This document shows, in pieces, positions 45,101 through 53,855 of a stretch of DNA of 64,000 nt; the stretch's first letter is position 1; each line of letters starts with the position of its first letter. Location of the stretch: contig CAWEPG010000006.1 in the NCBI GenBank assembly GCA_963810905.1, positions 496,001 to 560,000 of the forward strand, given 5' to 3'. This stretch comes from CAWBAT01 sp963810905. Its GTDB lineage: Bacteria > Acidobacteriota > Terriglobia > Versatilivoradales > Versatilivoraceae. A model generated the notes under the pieces. It saw only the letters and a list, made by a program, of their open reading frames with translations. It did not search any database and was not told the origin of the DNA. Made by a program: the position numbers and the translations under genes.

Positions 45101-46706
45101 AAGGTACTCGATACCTGGCGTTGGATTAATCTCTCCTCCGCCGCATCATGACATTTACTCGATCGAAGACTTGGCTCAGCTTATTTATGATTTAAAGAAC
45201 GCCAATTCAGCTGCCCGGATATCTGTAAAACTCGTGGCGGAAGTGGGAGTGGGAACTGTGGCTGCCGGAGTTGCAAAAGCCAAGGCCGATGTCGTTCTGA
45301 TCAGCGGGCACGATGGCGGTACGGGTGCTTCGCCGCTGACCTCTATCAAACACGCGGGAGTTCCCTGGGAGCTCGGTCTTGCCGAAACCCAGCAGATCTT
45401 GGTCATGAATGATCTACGTGGACGAATCGTTGTTCAGACGGACGGACAGCTGAAGACCGGGCGAGACGTGGCTGTCGCCTGCCTGTTGGGTGCAGAGGAA
45501 TTTGGATTCTCTTCCGCTCCGCTGGTGGCATCGGGTTGTATCATGATGCGCAAGTGCCACTTGAACACTTGCCCCGTGGGCGTGGCTACTCAAGATCCAG
45601 TCTTACGTGCCAAGTTTTCCGGGAAGCCGGAGCACGTGATTAACTTTTTCTTTTATGTTGCAGAGGAACTCCGGGAAATTATGGCCGAACTTGGCTTTCG
45701 GACCGTAGCCGAAATGGTCGGCCAGGTGGAGATGCTGGACGTGCAGGATGCCGTCGAGCATTGGAAAGCCCGAGGCCTCGATTTCTCGAAGATTCTTTAT
45801 AAACCAGATGTTCCGCTCCGCTTTGCGACTCATTGTATCCAGTCACAAGACCATGGGTTAGAAGAGATTCTGGATCGTGAATTGCTTGAAAAATGCCGCG
45901 AATCGATCGGCAATCAGACGCCCGTTGAGTTGGAATTGCCCGTCCGAAATACACAGCGGACCATTGGCACAATGTTGAGCGGGGAAATCGCCAAACGCTA
46001 TGGCAACCAGGGACTTCCCGAAGACACCATTCGACTCAAATTCAAGGGATCAGCCGGACAGAGTTTTGGCGCTTTTCTCGCTCGCGGGGTGACGCTGGTG
46101 CTGGAGGGCGATGCCAACGACTATGTCGGGAAAGGACTCTCCGGAGGGAAACTGATTGTGTATCCGCCTAAGGAGTCAACGTTTGTCCCTGAAGAAAATA
46201 TTCTGATTGGGAATACTGTGTTGTATGGAGCAACCGGTGGAGAAGCCTATTTCCACGGAGTAGCCGGTGAACGCTTCGCGGTGCGCAACAGTGGTGTGTC
46301 GGCTGTGGTTGAAGGCACCGGGGACCATGGGTGTGAGTACATGACCGGTGGACGAGTGGTTGTTCTGGGAAAAACCGGGCGGAATTTTGCCGCTGGCATG
46401 AGCGGGGGCATTGCCTACGTGTTGGATGAAGAAGGTTCCTTTGAATCGCGCTGCAATAAGAGCATGGTGGATCTGGAACCAGTGATTGAATCCCATGACA
46501 TCGACACCATTCAGTTGCTTGTGGAAAACCATTTCCGTTATACCGGAAGTCGATCTGCTGAAAGAGTCCTCCAGCACGGTAAGAAATTGTTCCAGAAGTT
46601 TGTGAAGGTCATGCCTATCGATTATCGCCGCGTTCTGGTGCAAATGGAGCAGGAGCGGCGAAAAACAGCCTTAACTGCGCAGCCGGAAGCAATCGCTAAG
46701 TCTTAA
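42150..46706 (+). CDS. gltB: Glutamate synthase (NADPH) large subunit
   Basis: This 1518-residue enzyme makes two glutamates from glutamine and 2-oxoglutarate. The glutaminase domain starts after a short propeptide: 'FEKDSCGVGFVVNI', with C22 as the N-terminal nucleophile after cleavage. The central and FMN domains carry 'GAMSFGSISKEAHE', 'GGKSNTGEGGEDPERF', 'PGEGGQLPGHKV' and 'SPPPHHDIYSIEDLAQLIYD'. The 3Fe-4S cysteines are in 'CIMMRKCHLNTCPVG'. The C-terminal beta-helix has repeated G-x-x-G-x-G turns ('GATGGEAYFHGVAGERFAV'). It is paired with gltD 150 bp downstream. The length is normal. Confidence 0.97.
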   Translation: MAWSLPPIKQGLYDPQFEKDSCGVGFVVNIDGTRSNQIVHQALEVLTNLSHRGACGCDPESGDGAGIIIQNPHEFFVEKCSEIGIYLPSSGNYGVGMIFLPPNPAHREQCQEVLERIIVEEGQRVLGWRDVPVDSSAIGSVAHEAEPVIRQIFVGKEAVLDERQFERKLYVIRRRVENTIDALNLKDNAFFYISSLSCVTVIYKGQLMAHQVSSFYLDLKDSSIKTALALVHSRFSTNTFPSWKLAHPYRYLAHNGEINTLRGNRNWMRARTATLASDLFGEDLQKLFPIVTETGSDSATLDNALEFLIQGGRSLPHAIMMLIPEAWSKNIHMDPEKQGFYEYHACMMEPWDGPAAVAFTDGKSIGAVLDRNGLRPARYIVTKSNQVIMASEVGVLDIPAEEISYKGRLQPGKLFLINTEQGRIVDDLELKTTISRQKPYRQWVEENKIDLVEVPEPATTPPEDREGLLLRQKVFGYTLEDLRLLMAPMAKDGEEAIGSMGTDTPLAVLSNHPQLLYNYFKQLFAQVTNPPIDSIREEMVMSLESYIGSEQNLLAETPRHCHMLKLPGPILTDIELEKIRQISVGDFRSKTLPMVFELADGEWGLEKAMESLCQQASQAVREGYSILILSDRSVDARHVPIPSLLATSGVHHHLVREGTRTKVGLVVESGEAREVMHFALLIGYGAGAINPYLAFETLDDMVRQNLFSPEITIEKAHKNYIKSIHKALLKIIAKMGISTIQSYRGAQIFEAIGLNSALVDRYFTGTASRVEGLGIDVLASEAMSRHRKGYPDERSANPLLDVGGQYQWRREGEFHMFNPESVAKLQIAVQQDSFKTFKEYSELINNQSKNLCTLRGLFKFKKGAPIPIEEVEPAKEIVKRFATGAMSFGSISKEAHENLAIAMNRIGGKSNTGEGGEDPERFKRDSSGDWRRSAIKQVASARFGVTIEYLVNADDLQIKMAQGAKPGEGGQLPGHKVDKFIAKVRYSIPGVGLISPPPHHDIYSIEDLAQLIYDLKNANSAARISVKLVAEVGVGTVAAGVAKAKADVVLISGHDGGTGASPLTSIKHAGVPWELGLAETQQILVMNDLRGRIVVQTDGQLKTGRDVAVACLLGAEEFGFSSAPLVASGCIMMRKCHLNTCPVGVATQDPVLRAKFSGKPEHVINFFFYVAEELREIMAELGFRTVAEMVGQVEMLDVQDAVEHWKARGLDFSKILYKPDVPLRFATHCIQSQDHGLEEILDRELLEKCRESIGNQTPVELELPVRNTQRTIGTMLSGEIAKRYGNQGLPEDTIRLKFKGSAGQSFGAFLARGVTLVLEGDANDYVGKGLSGGKLIVYPPKESTFVPEENILIGNTVLYGATGGEAYFHGVAGERFAVRNSGVSAVVEGTGDHGCEYMTGGRVVVLGKTGRNFAAGMSGGIAYVLDEEGSFESRCNKSMVDLEPVIESHDIDTIQLLVENHFRYTGSRSAERVLQHGKKLFQKFVKVMPIDYRRVLVQMEQERRKTALTAQPEAIAKS

Positions 46707-46855
46707 AGAGAGCCGCGATCGCAGGAGAACGATGCATCCTAAGGGATAGGAATCCAAGATAGACGATTGAAAAAAAGTAAGGTTTTCTCTATCTTGTTTC
46801 CTTGAACTTTCACGGATCGCTTGCGAAGGCGGTTTTTTTTGTTTTAGGGTGAGAA

Positions 46856-48292
46856 ATGGGCAAAGTCACAGGTTTTTTAGAAATCCAGCGCCAAGCTGCG
46901 GCACGCCGTCCAGTCGAAGAGCGGACTAAAGATTACCGTCAAGTCTACTGTGATCCTGCGGATGAGTTAGTGCAGGCTCAAGGCGCCCGTTGCATGGATT
47001 GCGGCATCCCGTTTTGCCACACCGGTTGTCCTCTCGGAAACATCATCCCGGACTGGAACGATCTCGTTTATCAAAATCGTTGGCGGGAAGCCATCGAAGT
47101 TTTACATAAAACTAATAATTTTCCGGAATTTACCGGTTGGGTTTGCCCTGCGCCCTGCGAGACGGCCTGCGTCCTGGGAATCAACGACGATCCCGTGACG
47201 ATCAAACTCATTGAGCTCAGTGTCATCACCCATGCTTTCCGGGAAGGTTGGATAAAGCCTCAACCCCCCAAAGTCAGAACAGGGAAGAAGGTTGCGGTGA
47301 TCGGATCCGGTCCCGCAGGATTGGCTTGCGCAGCTCAACTCAACAAAGCGGGACATACGGTCACTGTTTTCGAGCGGGCTGATAGGATCGGTGGATTGCT
47401 GACTTACGGTATTCCGGATTTCAAGCTCGAGAAGTCGCTGGTTCAGCGTCGCCTGGATTTGATGGCGAAGGAAGGGATACACTTCAAACCCAACGCCAAT
47501 GTGGGAATCAATGTGCCGGTTGAGGAATTGCGCCAGAACTTTGACGTGCTGGTTCTTTGCGGTGGATCGACTCAAGCCCGTGACTTGCCTGTTCCCGGCC
47601 GCGAGCTGGACGGAATTCATTTTGCGATGGAATTCCTGCCGCAACAAAACAAGCGTGTGGCGGGTGACATCTTGAATGGCAAAGAGATTACGGCGAATGG
47701 GAAGGATGTTGTGATCCTGGGAGGCGGCGACACCGGATCAGATTGTCACGGGACGGCAATCCGTCAAGGCGCCCACTCTGTCCGATCTTGGGAATTGTTA
47801 CCCAAACCACCGGTCGGCCGGACCTCCTCGATGCCTTGGCCCTACTGGCCCATGATTCTTCGCACTTCAACTTCCCACGAAGAAGGTGGAGAGCGCGACT
47901 GGAGTGTCAGTACAAAATATTTCTCGGGATCTCAGGGAAAAGTGGAAAAACTTCATGCTGTCCGCATCGAGTTTGGCGCTGTCGATGCCACGGGAAGACG
48001 TCCGATGAATGAGGTTCCGGGCTCCGAATTCGAGGTCAAAGCCGACCTGGTACTTCTAGCCCTTGGCTTTCTTGGGCCTGAACAAAACGGGATGATTCAG
48101 CAACTCGGACTCAAGCTGGATGCGCGTGGCAATGTAGCGGCAGATAAGGATTATATGACGAGTGTTCCCGGAATCTTCTCAGCTGGGGATATGCGGCGCG
48201 GCCAATCCCTGGTCGTGTGGGCCATCACTGAAGGCCGGCAGTGTGCCCGTGGAGTGGACAAATTCCTAATGGGTTCGAGTGAATTGCCTTAA
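46856..48292 (+). CDS. gltD: Glutamate synthase (NADPH) small subunit
   Basis: The 478-residue FAD protein passes electrons from NADPH to GltB. The N-terminal cysteine region binds two 4Fe-4S clusters ('ARCMDCGIPFCHTGCPLGN', 'CPAPCETACVLGIND'). FAD binding is 'AVIGSGPAGLACAAQLNKAG' and NADPH binding 'VVILGGGDTGSDCHGTAIR'. The C-terminal FAD contact is 'PGIFSAGDMRRGQSLVVWAI'. It follows gltB with a 150-bp spacer that holds T-rich runs but no clear strong terminator, so read-through is likely. Confidence 0.97.
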   Translation: MGKVTGFLEIQRQAAARRPVEERTKDYRQVYCDPADELVQAQGARCMDCGIPFCHTGCPLGNIIPDWNDLVYQNRWREAIEVLHKTNNFPEFTGWVCPAPCETACVLGINDDPVTIKLIELSVITHAFREGWIKPQPPKVRTGKKVAVIGSGPAGLACAAQLNKAGHTVTVFERADRIGGLLTYGIPDFKLEKSLVQRRLDLMAKEGIHFKPNANVGINVPVEELRQNFDVLVLCGGSTQARDLPVPGRELDGIHFAMEFLPQQNKRVAGDILNGKEITANGKDVVILGGGDTGSDCHGTAIRQGAHSVRSWELLPKPPVGRTSSMPWPYWPMILRTSTSHEEGGERDWSVSTKYFSGSQGKVEKLHAVRIEFGAVDATGRRPMNEVPGSEFEVKADLVLLALGFLGPEQNGMIQQLGLKLDARGNVAADKDYMTSVPGIFSAGDMRRGQSLVVWAITEGRQCARGVDKFLMGSSELP

Positions 48293-48524
48293 GTCGTTCT
48301 TCTCTCCTTAACAAATCTCCGAACAACCAACAAAGTAATGGAAGGGAGAAACTCTGCGAGGTGAAAACCTGCAGATTCAGGTGGAACACCCGCTGAGCCT
48401 GTCTGCTGCAGGCAGATCGCCCGTTCACTGAGCGTGCACAGGGGACAACGGTCTCACGCACATTCTCCCATGGCGAAACTCACAAATTTTCGGAATCCCA
48501 GTTTAGTCACTCTCTTCGCTTGCC
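48293..48524. other. Intergenic region with small hairpins
   Basis: No gene is seen between gltD and the nucleotidyltransferase gene (convergent). Short inverted repeats occur at 48366-48382 (ACCTGCAGATTCAGGT) and 48402-48416 (TCTGC/GCAGA), resembling dispersed repeat fragments. No clear terminator with a T run. Confidence 0.35.
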
Positions 48525-49133
48525 CTACAATGTCGATCCTCCAAGAGGCAAACAAACTCTCAAAAAATGCGTGCGTTTGTTCATTGGCATCGATAGGAGA
48601 TGACGAATCTGATCGCGCAAGGCCAATTCACTCTCTTTTCTGAATGCGTCCAGCCGTTTACTTCTCTTTGTTCGATTTCCTTTTTTCACGTAAAACCTTC
48701 TCAAGGATTTCCAAAACCGCATTGTCTTTGGGTGTCCTAATGCTTTCTTGCTCCTGATATTGTCATTAAGATCCGCCACCAAAAGTGCGTACTTCCCAAA
48801 GCTAACTTGAGTTGCCCGCAACCTCAGACTCGCAAACGAACTGATTCCATGGATGGTGGGCATGAAATCTAGCTGCAATCCCTTCTCGTCAACCATGAAC
48901 CGGTAGAGATCAGAAGCCGGATAGAAAGGTTTCATTAATTGGCCGTGAAGGCAAGCAGCCAACAGTTTCAGTTTCTTTAAATTGAGCGGAGTTTTGCGGA
49001 ACATAAAATCAAAGTCGAGAGTCGCCACAGGAGCTCCCTGCAACGTTGCTGCTGCATTTCCGATCAAGATGGCCTCCAGGTGACATTCTTGGAGTGCTGC
49101 AGCAATTTGATGTAAAACGGGTTCAGCATTCAT
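48525..49133 (-). CDS. Nucleotidyltransferase-fold protein (AbiEii/MNT-like)
   Basis: This 202-residue protein shows the minimal nucleotidyltransferase pattern 'AILIGNAAATLQGAPVATLD' followed by F-D-F, then 'VDEKGLQLDFMPTIHG' and 'LLVADLNDNIRSKKALGHPK', the segment that ends with R-x-K-D-x-x-x-L in relatives. The usual G-G/S of the catalytic loop is replaced by G-N, so activity is uncertain. Such proteins often act in toxin-antitoxin or abortive-infection pairs, but no partner gene is adjacent. It lies between gltD (convergent) and the B12 riboswitch (divergent). The C-terminal 20 residues look poorly conserved. Confidence 0.75.
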   Translation of the reverse strand: MNAEPVLHQIAAALQECHLEAILIGNAAATLQGAPVATLDFDFMFRKTPLNLKKLKLLAACLHGQLMKPFYPASDLYRFMVDEKGLQLDFMPTIHGISSFASLRLRATQVSFGKYALLVADLNDNIRSKKALGHPKTMRFWKSLRRFYVKKGNRTKRSKRLDAFRKESELALRDQIRHLLSMPMNKRTHFLRVCLPLGGSTL

Positions 49134-49246
49134 GAACTTCCCGCGCCCCTATTTTCAAAGTACCCCCAATGAACTCCGATCTTTGTAAGTAAAGCGTTGT
49201 GAATGGAAATAGACTTGACTCAATGTTCCCCAATGATTAGCATGAA

Positions 49247-49433
49247 ATCGGTCACCCTGTCAGGGTGCCTTCAAGAATAAAGGGAAGTGGGTGCAAATCC
49301 CACACGATCGCGTCACTGTAATCGGCGAGTCGCTTTCTACGATGACGGAACCGCCGTCTGCCACTCTTCTTTGGAGAAGGGGAAGGCATTAGAAGCGATG
49401 TTGACCCGTAAGTCAGGAAACCTGCCCTGGCAG
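49247..49433 (+). promoter_or_regulatory. Cobalamin (B12) riboswitch aptamer
   Basis: The leader has the conserved cobalamin-riboswitch elements in order: GGGAAGTGGGTGCAAATCCC, the 'CACTGTAATCGGCGAGT' core, GCCACT, GGGGAAGGC, GATGTTGACCCGTAAGTC and the B12 box AGTCAGGAAACCTGCC. Downstream (about 49462-49486) GAAGAG/CTCTTC can form an expression-platform hairpin ahead of AGGAGGCTCT and the ATG 49531. It should switch off the transport operon when adenosylcobalamin is plentiful. The platform mechanism (termination or sequestration) is not decided. Confidence 0.95.
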
Positions 49434-49530
49434 TTCCATCTAAACCTTCGCGTCAAAGGGTGAAGAGGTTTCCTCAGCTTCTCTTCCGATTTGCCCGCCT
49501 GACGCCACTTGGAAAATTCCAGGAGGCTCT

Positions 49531-52008
49531 ATGTATCCAGTTCAAGAAAAAGCTCAAGAGGTAGTCTGTCCTGCACGTTCACGGATCAATTTCTGGGGGG
49601 CCATTTCCCTCCAAGTCTTCGGGTGGGTCTTCCTCTTTTCTTGTAGCCCCGCGTATGCCCAAGCAATTTCAGGAAGGATCCTTGATCCACAAGGGGCAGG
49701 CGTTCCCAACGCGCGCGTCGGTCTCTATGGACGAGACTCCAACAGCCGCGCTTCCACACTCTCGGATGCCGAAGGGAAATACCTTTTTGATCGTGTCCCG
49801 TCCGGAGAATACATCATCGAGGCTGAAGCTCATGGGTTTAGTCGTATCACTTCGCCACCCGTCCGAGTCGAAAGGCCTGGAGTCAAGGATTACAACATCA
49901 CCTTATCTCTGGCACAAGTGAGCCAAGAAGTCGTCGTGACCGCAGCGGGTACCGCTCAGTCTATTGATGAACTTTCAAAGACAGTCACTGTCATGGATTA
50001 CCAAGAGGTATTGCAAAGAGATGAGTACTCGATCTCCGAGGCTTTGCGGACAGTTCCTGGCGTTCGATTTCAGCAATTAGGTGGGCCTGGAGCGCTAAGT
50101 TCACTGAAAATCCGCGGGCTGCGCAACCAAGATACATCTGTTTTGATCGATGGGCAGCGGTTCAGGGATGCGGCTGCGCCGCAAGGCGATGCATCGGGCT
50201 TCTTGAGTGACCTCCTCTTCACGGATACCAACCGAGTCGAAGTTCTGCGTGGCTCGGGGTCCTCCTTTTACGGGACCAATGCAATCGGCGGAGTCGTCAA
50301 CATCATTACGGACCAAGGGGGGGGCAGAACTCATGGCAGTGTTTTAGCGGAAGGAGGATCAATGGGATTCTTCCGTGCCGTGGGCCAGTTAGCTGGAGGT
50401 ATTCATAGCGATCGGGCGACGTACAGTGTGGGAGCGGAGAATTTGAGTGTCAGCGAGGGAGTTGACGGATACGACGCCATGCGCAATACCAGCGGTCAGG
50501 GCAAGATCCTTTTTCATCTTTCCCCCGCCAACACACTTTCGGCACGCTTTTATGCCGTCGACGGATTTCAGCAAATCAACACCACTCCTTTTGCAGCCGG
50601 TGACGTACCCCCGTCTGGGATCGTCATTGCCAAGCCTTTGCAACTTGGCTCACTGAACCAGTTTGAAAACGGCGTGCCGATAGGGGAAATCAGCTTTAAT
50701 GGCGGGAACTTTATGCCTTCGGCCAATGACCCGGACTTCCGCCGAACGGCCAAGTTCCTATCCAGTTTAGTGACGTTTGCATCCCATCCCCGCGATAGCT
50801 GGGACTATTCATTAAGCTATCAAGGCCTTATTACGGACCGCTCCTTTTTCGATGGCCCGAGGGGTGTCTTGTTTCAGCCGTTGACGAATACGCAATCGGA
50901 CTACGATGGGCGCCTCCAGATTTTTTCTGCGCAAACCAACTTTCGACTAGGTTCATTTAATCTTGTGAATGCTGGCTACGAATTTGAGAATGAACGGTAT
51001 CTGAACCGAAACCTGACGGGAAATCCTGCCGAAGATTCATCGGTTGATGCCACACAGCGAAGTAACACCGTGTACGTCCAAGATCTGCTCCGGTTTTGGG
51101 GAGACAAACTCCAAGTGATGGCAGGTTTTCGCTATCAGGGATTTTCTCTACTCGATCCAAAGCTATCGCCTTTCACCGATTCACCATATCAAGGCGTCCC
51201 TTATATGGCTCCTCCCAGCGCATTCACAGGGGACGGGTCCGTGGCTTACCTCTTTCGGAGCACCGGCACCAAGCTACGGGCTCATGTCGGGAATGGTTAT
51301 CGAGCCCCTTCTCTCTACGAAAGGTTTGGAACGTATTACAGCAGTTTTGGATATTCTGCATATGGAGATCCCCGACTGCAGCCGGATCGATCGATCGCTT
51401 GTGATGGAGGCATTGACCAGACCTTCTGGAACAGCCGGGTTCGCGCCTCGGCAACTTATTTCTATACGCGACTCCAGCAAGTGATTATCTTTGATTTCTC
51501 TGGAGCCATCGAGCCGGGGACAGACCCCTACGGCCGATATGGAGGTTATCGAAACAATGGAGGAGGATTAGCCCGGGGAGTTGAATTTAGTGTGACCTTG
51601 GCCCCTACTCGTTCCCTGGATGTGATGGCCAGTTACACTTATACGAACTCGGATGAGAACCAGCCCATCGTCCCCGGCGTCCTCAAGTCTTTCGTCATTC
51701 CGGACAATATGTGGAGTGTTGTGTTGACGCAACATATTGGGCAACGCTTCTTCATTAATTTCAATTATGCGGCTTCCAGTAATTACCTGGCCCCATTGCT
51801 GGATTACAGTACCTTCACGAACCGGGCCTATCAGTTTGGCGGATATCAACGAGCAGATATTGGTGCCAGTTACGAGTTTCCACTGCATGATCGTGAGCAT
51901 GTCCGTTTGTATGTTAAATTGGGGAATGTCTTTAACCAGGACTATTACGAAGCGGGGTATCGTACGCCTCGTTTGAATGCCGTCGGTGGGTTACAGTTTA
52001 ATTTTTAG
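49531..52008 (+). CDS. btuB: TonB-dependent receptor, BtuB-like (cobalamin uptake)
   Basis: This outer-membrane receptor of 825 residues directly follows a B12 riboswitch and heads a btuF-btuC-btuD operon. Signal segment 'WGAISLQVFGWVFLFSCSPA', a carboxypeptidase-like domain ('SGRILDPQGAGVPNARVGLY', 'GKYLFDRVPSGEY'), a plug ('VVVTAAGTAQSIDELSKTV', 'SSLKIRGLRNQDTSVLIDGQ', 'VLRGSGSSFYGTNAIGGVVN') and a barrel that ends '...YRTPRLNAVGGLQFNF'. AGGAGG sits ten bases before the ATG. Assignment to cobalamin rests on the riboswitch and neighbours, since receptor sequence alone does not give the ligand. Confidence 0.93.
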   Translation: MYPVQEKAQEVVCPARSRINFWGAISLQVFGWVFLFSCSPAYAQAISGRILDPQGAGVPNARVGLYGRDSNSRASTLSDAEGKYLFDRVPSGEYIIEAEAHGFSRITSPPVRVERPGVKDYNITLSLAQVSQEVVVTAAGTAQSIDELSKTVTVMDYQEVLQRDEYSISEALRTVPGVRFQQLGGPGALSSLKIRGLRNQDTSVLIDGQRFRDAAAPQGDASGFLSDLLFTDTNRVEVLRGSGSSFYGTNAIGGVVNIITDQGGGRTHGSVLAEGGSMGFFRAVGQLAGGIHSDRATYSVGAENLSVSEGVDGYDAMRNTSGQGKILFHLSPANTLSARFYAVDGFQQINTTPFAAGDVPPSGIVIAKPLQLGSLNQFENGVPIGEISFNGGNFMPSANDPDFRRTAKFLSSLVTFASHPRDSWDYSLSYQGLITDRSFFDGPRGVLFQPLTNTQSDYDGRLQIFSAQTNFRLGSFNLVNAGYEFENERYLNRNLTGNPAEDSSVDATQRSNTVYVQDLLRFWGDKLQVMAGFRYQGFSLLDPKLSPFTDSPYQGVPYMAPPSAFTGDGSVAYLFRSTGTKLRAHVGNGYRAPSLYERFGTYYSSFGYSAYGDPRLQPDRSIACDGGIDQTFWNSRVRASATYFYTRLQQVIIFDFSGAIEPGTDPYGRYGGYRNNGGGLARGVEFSVTLAPTRSLDVMASYTYTNSDENQPIVPGVLKSFVIPDNMWSVVLTQHIGQRFFINFNYAASSNYLAPLLDYSTFTNRAYQFGGYQRADIGASYEFPLHDREHVRLYVKLGNVFNQDYYEAGYRTPRLNAVGGLQFNF

Positions 52009-52009
52009 G

Positions 52010-52873
52010 ATGGATTCTAAAACCGGAAAATTCGTACTGGTCTGTCTCCTGTTTCTTGCCGGGTTGCTGCTGTTTCAGTATCTACGCCACTATCAGCCCC
52101 ACCCAGCGAACCTCGGGCAGTCCCAGAAAATTGTTTCAATGTCCCCCAGCCTCACCGAGATCCTCTTTGAGCTGGGAATGGGAAAAAACCTGGTTGGCGT
52201 CACAAATTATTGTGTCTATCCTCCAGAGACGGCCCGGATTGAAAAGATTGGAGATTTTGTAAATCCCAATTTTGAAAGGATTCTTGACCTAAGACCGGAT
52301 CTCATTTTTGCGGAAAAATGGTCCTCCAGCCGAATCGTTTCTCGTTTGAGAAATGCTGGAGTCACCGTTGTGGAGATTCAATCGCCACGATCGATTGATG
52401 AAATTTACGAATCAATTCTTGCAGTCGGCCAAGCCGTCTCCCAAGAGAGAAAAGCCCGTGAAATCACAGGAGACATGCGTTTGCGGATCCAGAAAATTCA
52501 AGCGCAAGCCGAGTCCATGGCGAGACGGCCCTCTCTCTATGTGGAGATCGATGTGCCGAGTTGGACAGTTGGTGGCACGAGCTACACAAGTGAGGCCATT
52601 TCCTTGTGCGGCGCGCGCAATATTTTCGGGGATGTTCAAAAGCCAGCGCTTCAGGCCTCCGTTGAAGCTATTTTCCAGCGTGATCCAGACATCATTCTTT
52701 CATTTGATGCGAAAGCCTCTGACTTCACGCGAAGGCCAGGGTGGAATCAATTGAAAGCGGTGCGAGAAGATAAGATCATCGATGATATCGGACGCAATCT
52801 CTTGTCCCACGGGAATCATCGTCTGGTTATCGGCATGGAACAACTACAGGCCAGATTACTCAAAATGCAATGA
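52010..52873 (+). CDS. btuF: Periplasmic cobalamin-binding protein BtuF
   Basis: This 287-residue helical-backbone binding protein (class III) starts at ATG 52010, one base after the btuB-like stop. A membrane-anchoring N-terminus ('FVLVCLLFLAGLLLF') is followed by 'SQKIVSMSPSLTEILFELG', 'VGVTNYCVYPPETARIEKIG', 'NFERILDLRPDLIFAEKWSS' and 'EIDVPSWTVGGTSYTSEAIS'. It delivers the ligand from the periplasm to the permease. Its stop overlaps btuC by 4 bases (ATGA). It may be a membrane-tethered rather than free protein, since no clear cleavage site was seen. Confidence 0.93.
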   Translation: MDSKTGKFVLVCLLFLAGLLLFQYLRHYQPHPANLGQSQKIVSMSPSLTEILFELGMGKNLVGVTNYCVYPPETARIEKIGDFVNPNFERILDLRPDLIFAEKWSSSRIVSRLRNAGVTVVEIQSPRSIDEIYESILAVGQAVSQERKAREITGDMRLRIQKIQAQAESMARRPSLYVEIDVPSWTVGGTSYTSEAISLCGARNIFGDVQKPALQASVEAIFQRDPDIILSFDAKASDFTRRPGWNQLKAVREDKIIDDIGRNLLSHGNHRLVIGMEQLQARLLKMQ

Positions 52874-53853
52874 CGGAGGCCCTTCCTGCCCAAAGCCATA
52901 TGACGAAATCTTTCTCACCACAGAAGAAATTGTGGCTCCTGGGCCTCGCCACCGTAGTGGTTTTGTTTTTTGCCCTTTTCCTTGGACCTACAGGCATTCC
53001 GGACCGGGGAATTTTGCTGGGCGTTCGGTTGCCTCGCGTTCTGCTCGGTTTGCTGGTGGGGTGCGGGTTGGCATGCTCTGGAGCAGTCTTTCAAGGCGTG
53101 CTACGCAATCCTCTAGCTGATCCGTTTATTCTCGGCACTTCTAGTGCGGCCACCTTTGGCGTGATGCTGGCTAATTTGCTGGGGTGGAAGGAGTATTATC
53201 TTCTCTACTTCATGGCATTGGGTTGTGCTCTGCTTTCCATTGCTTTTGTCTATCAAATTGCCATGTCTAACGGAAGAACTTCGGTTCAAACGGTGGTTCT
53301 GAGCGGGGTGGTCGTCAGTTTGTTTTTAAACGCAGTGGTCTTCATCTTCTTCTCTTTATTTTACCGGGAATCGTTTACGATTCTTTTTTACTTGCTGGGG
53401 ACACTGAGTAACGTCGATATCCGGTTGGTAGCGATTTCGGGAGTCATTATTGCTGCGAGTTTTTTGGTCTGCTGGTTTTTTGCAAGAGATCTGAATGTAT
53501 TGACTCAAGGGGAGGAGGTGGCTTTCCATCTCGGAATGGAAGTGGAGACCGTCCAAAGAATTTTTTTTGTGGCGGCCTCTTCTATGACGGCAGCTTGTGT
53601 GGCAGCGGCGGGAATGATCGGTTTTGTAGGGTTGGTCATTCCCCACATGATGCGGCTGATTGTAGGCCCGGATCATCGCCTCCTGATTCCAGCTTCAGCA
53701 TTGGGAGGGGCAATTATTTTGGTTTTAACCGATGCCGCAGCCCGAACTCTCGTACCTCCCATGGAGATCCCTGTGGGCGCTTTGACGGCTTTGTTTGGCG
53801 CCCCTTATTTCTTGTACCTTCTCAAAAAGAGAAAGACGGCAGGGGAGTTTTGA
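52870..53853 (+). CDS. btuC: Cobalamin ABC transporter permease BtuC
   Basis: This 327-residue FecCD/BtuC-type permease has about ten membrane helices. Characteristic segments are 'GVRLPRVLLGLLVGCGLACS' (helix 2), 'VFQGVLRNPLADPFILGTSS', 'LGTLSNVDIRLVAISGVI' and the coupling region 'FVGLVIPHMMRLIVGPDHR' with 'RTLVPPMEIPVGALTALFG' near the end. The ATG overlaps the btuF stop; an in-frame ATG 30 bases later is an alternative. It forms the inner-membrane channel for vitamin B12 with the ATPase next in the operon. Confidence 0.95.
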   Translation: MTEALPAQSHMTKSFSPQKKLWLLGLATVVVLFFALFLGPTGIPDRGILLGVRLPRVLLGLLVGCGLACSGAVFQGVLRNPLADPFILGTSSAATFGVMLANLLGWKEYYLLYFMALGCALLSIAFVYQIAMSNGRTSVQTVVLSGVVVSLFLNAVVFIFFSLFYRESFTILFYLLGTLSNVDIRLVAISGVIIAASFLVCWFFARDLNVLTQGEEVAFHLGMEVETVQRIFFVAASSMTAACVAAAGMIGFVGLVIPHMMRLIVGPDHRLLIPASALGGAIILVLTDAAARTLVPPMEIPVGALTALFGAPYFLYLLKKRKTAGEF

Positions 53854-53855
53854 AA

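Noticed and set aside
46707..46855. Terminator between gltB and gltD
   Set aside because: T-rich runs are present but no stable stem precedes them, so the pair is treated as one transcript.
48402..48416. Hairpin after gltD as terminator
   Set aside because: Short stem and no T run; more like a fragment of a dispersed repeat.
53595..53855. Longer start for btuD
   Set aside because: It overlaps btuC in another frame; ATG 53856 has a good ribosome-binding site.
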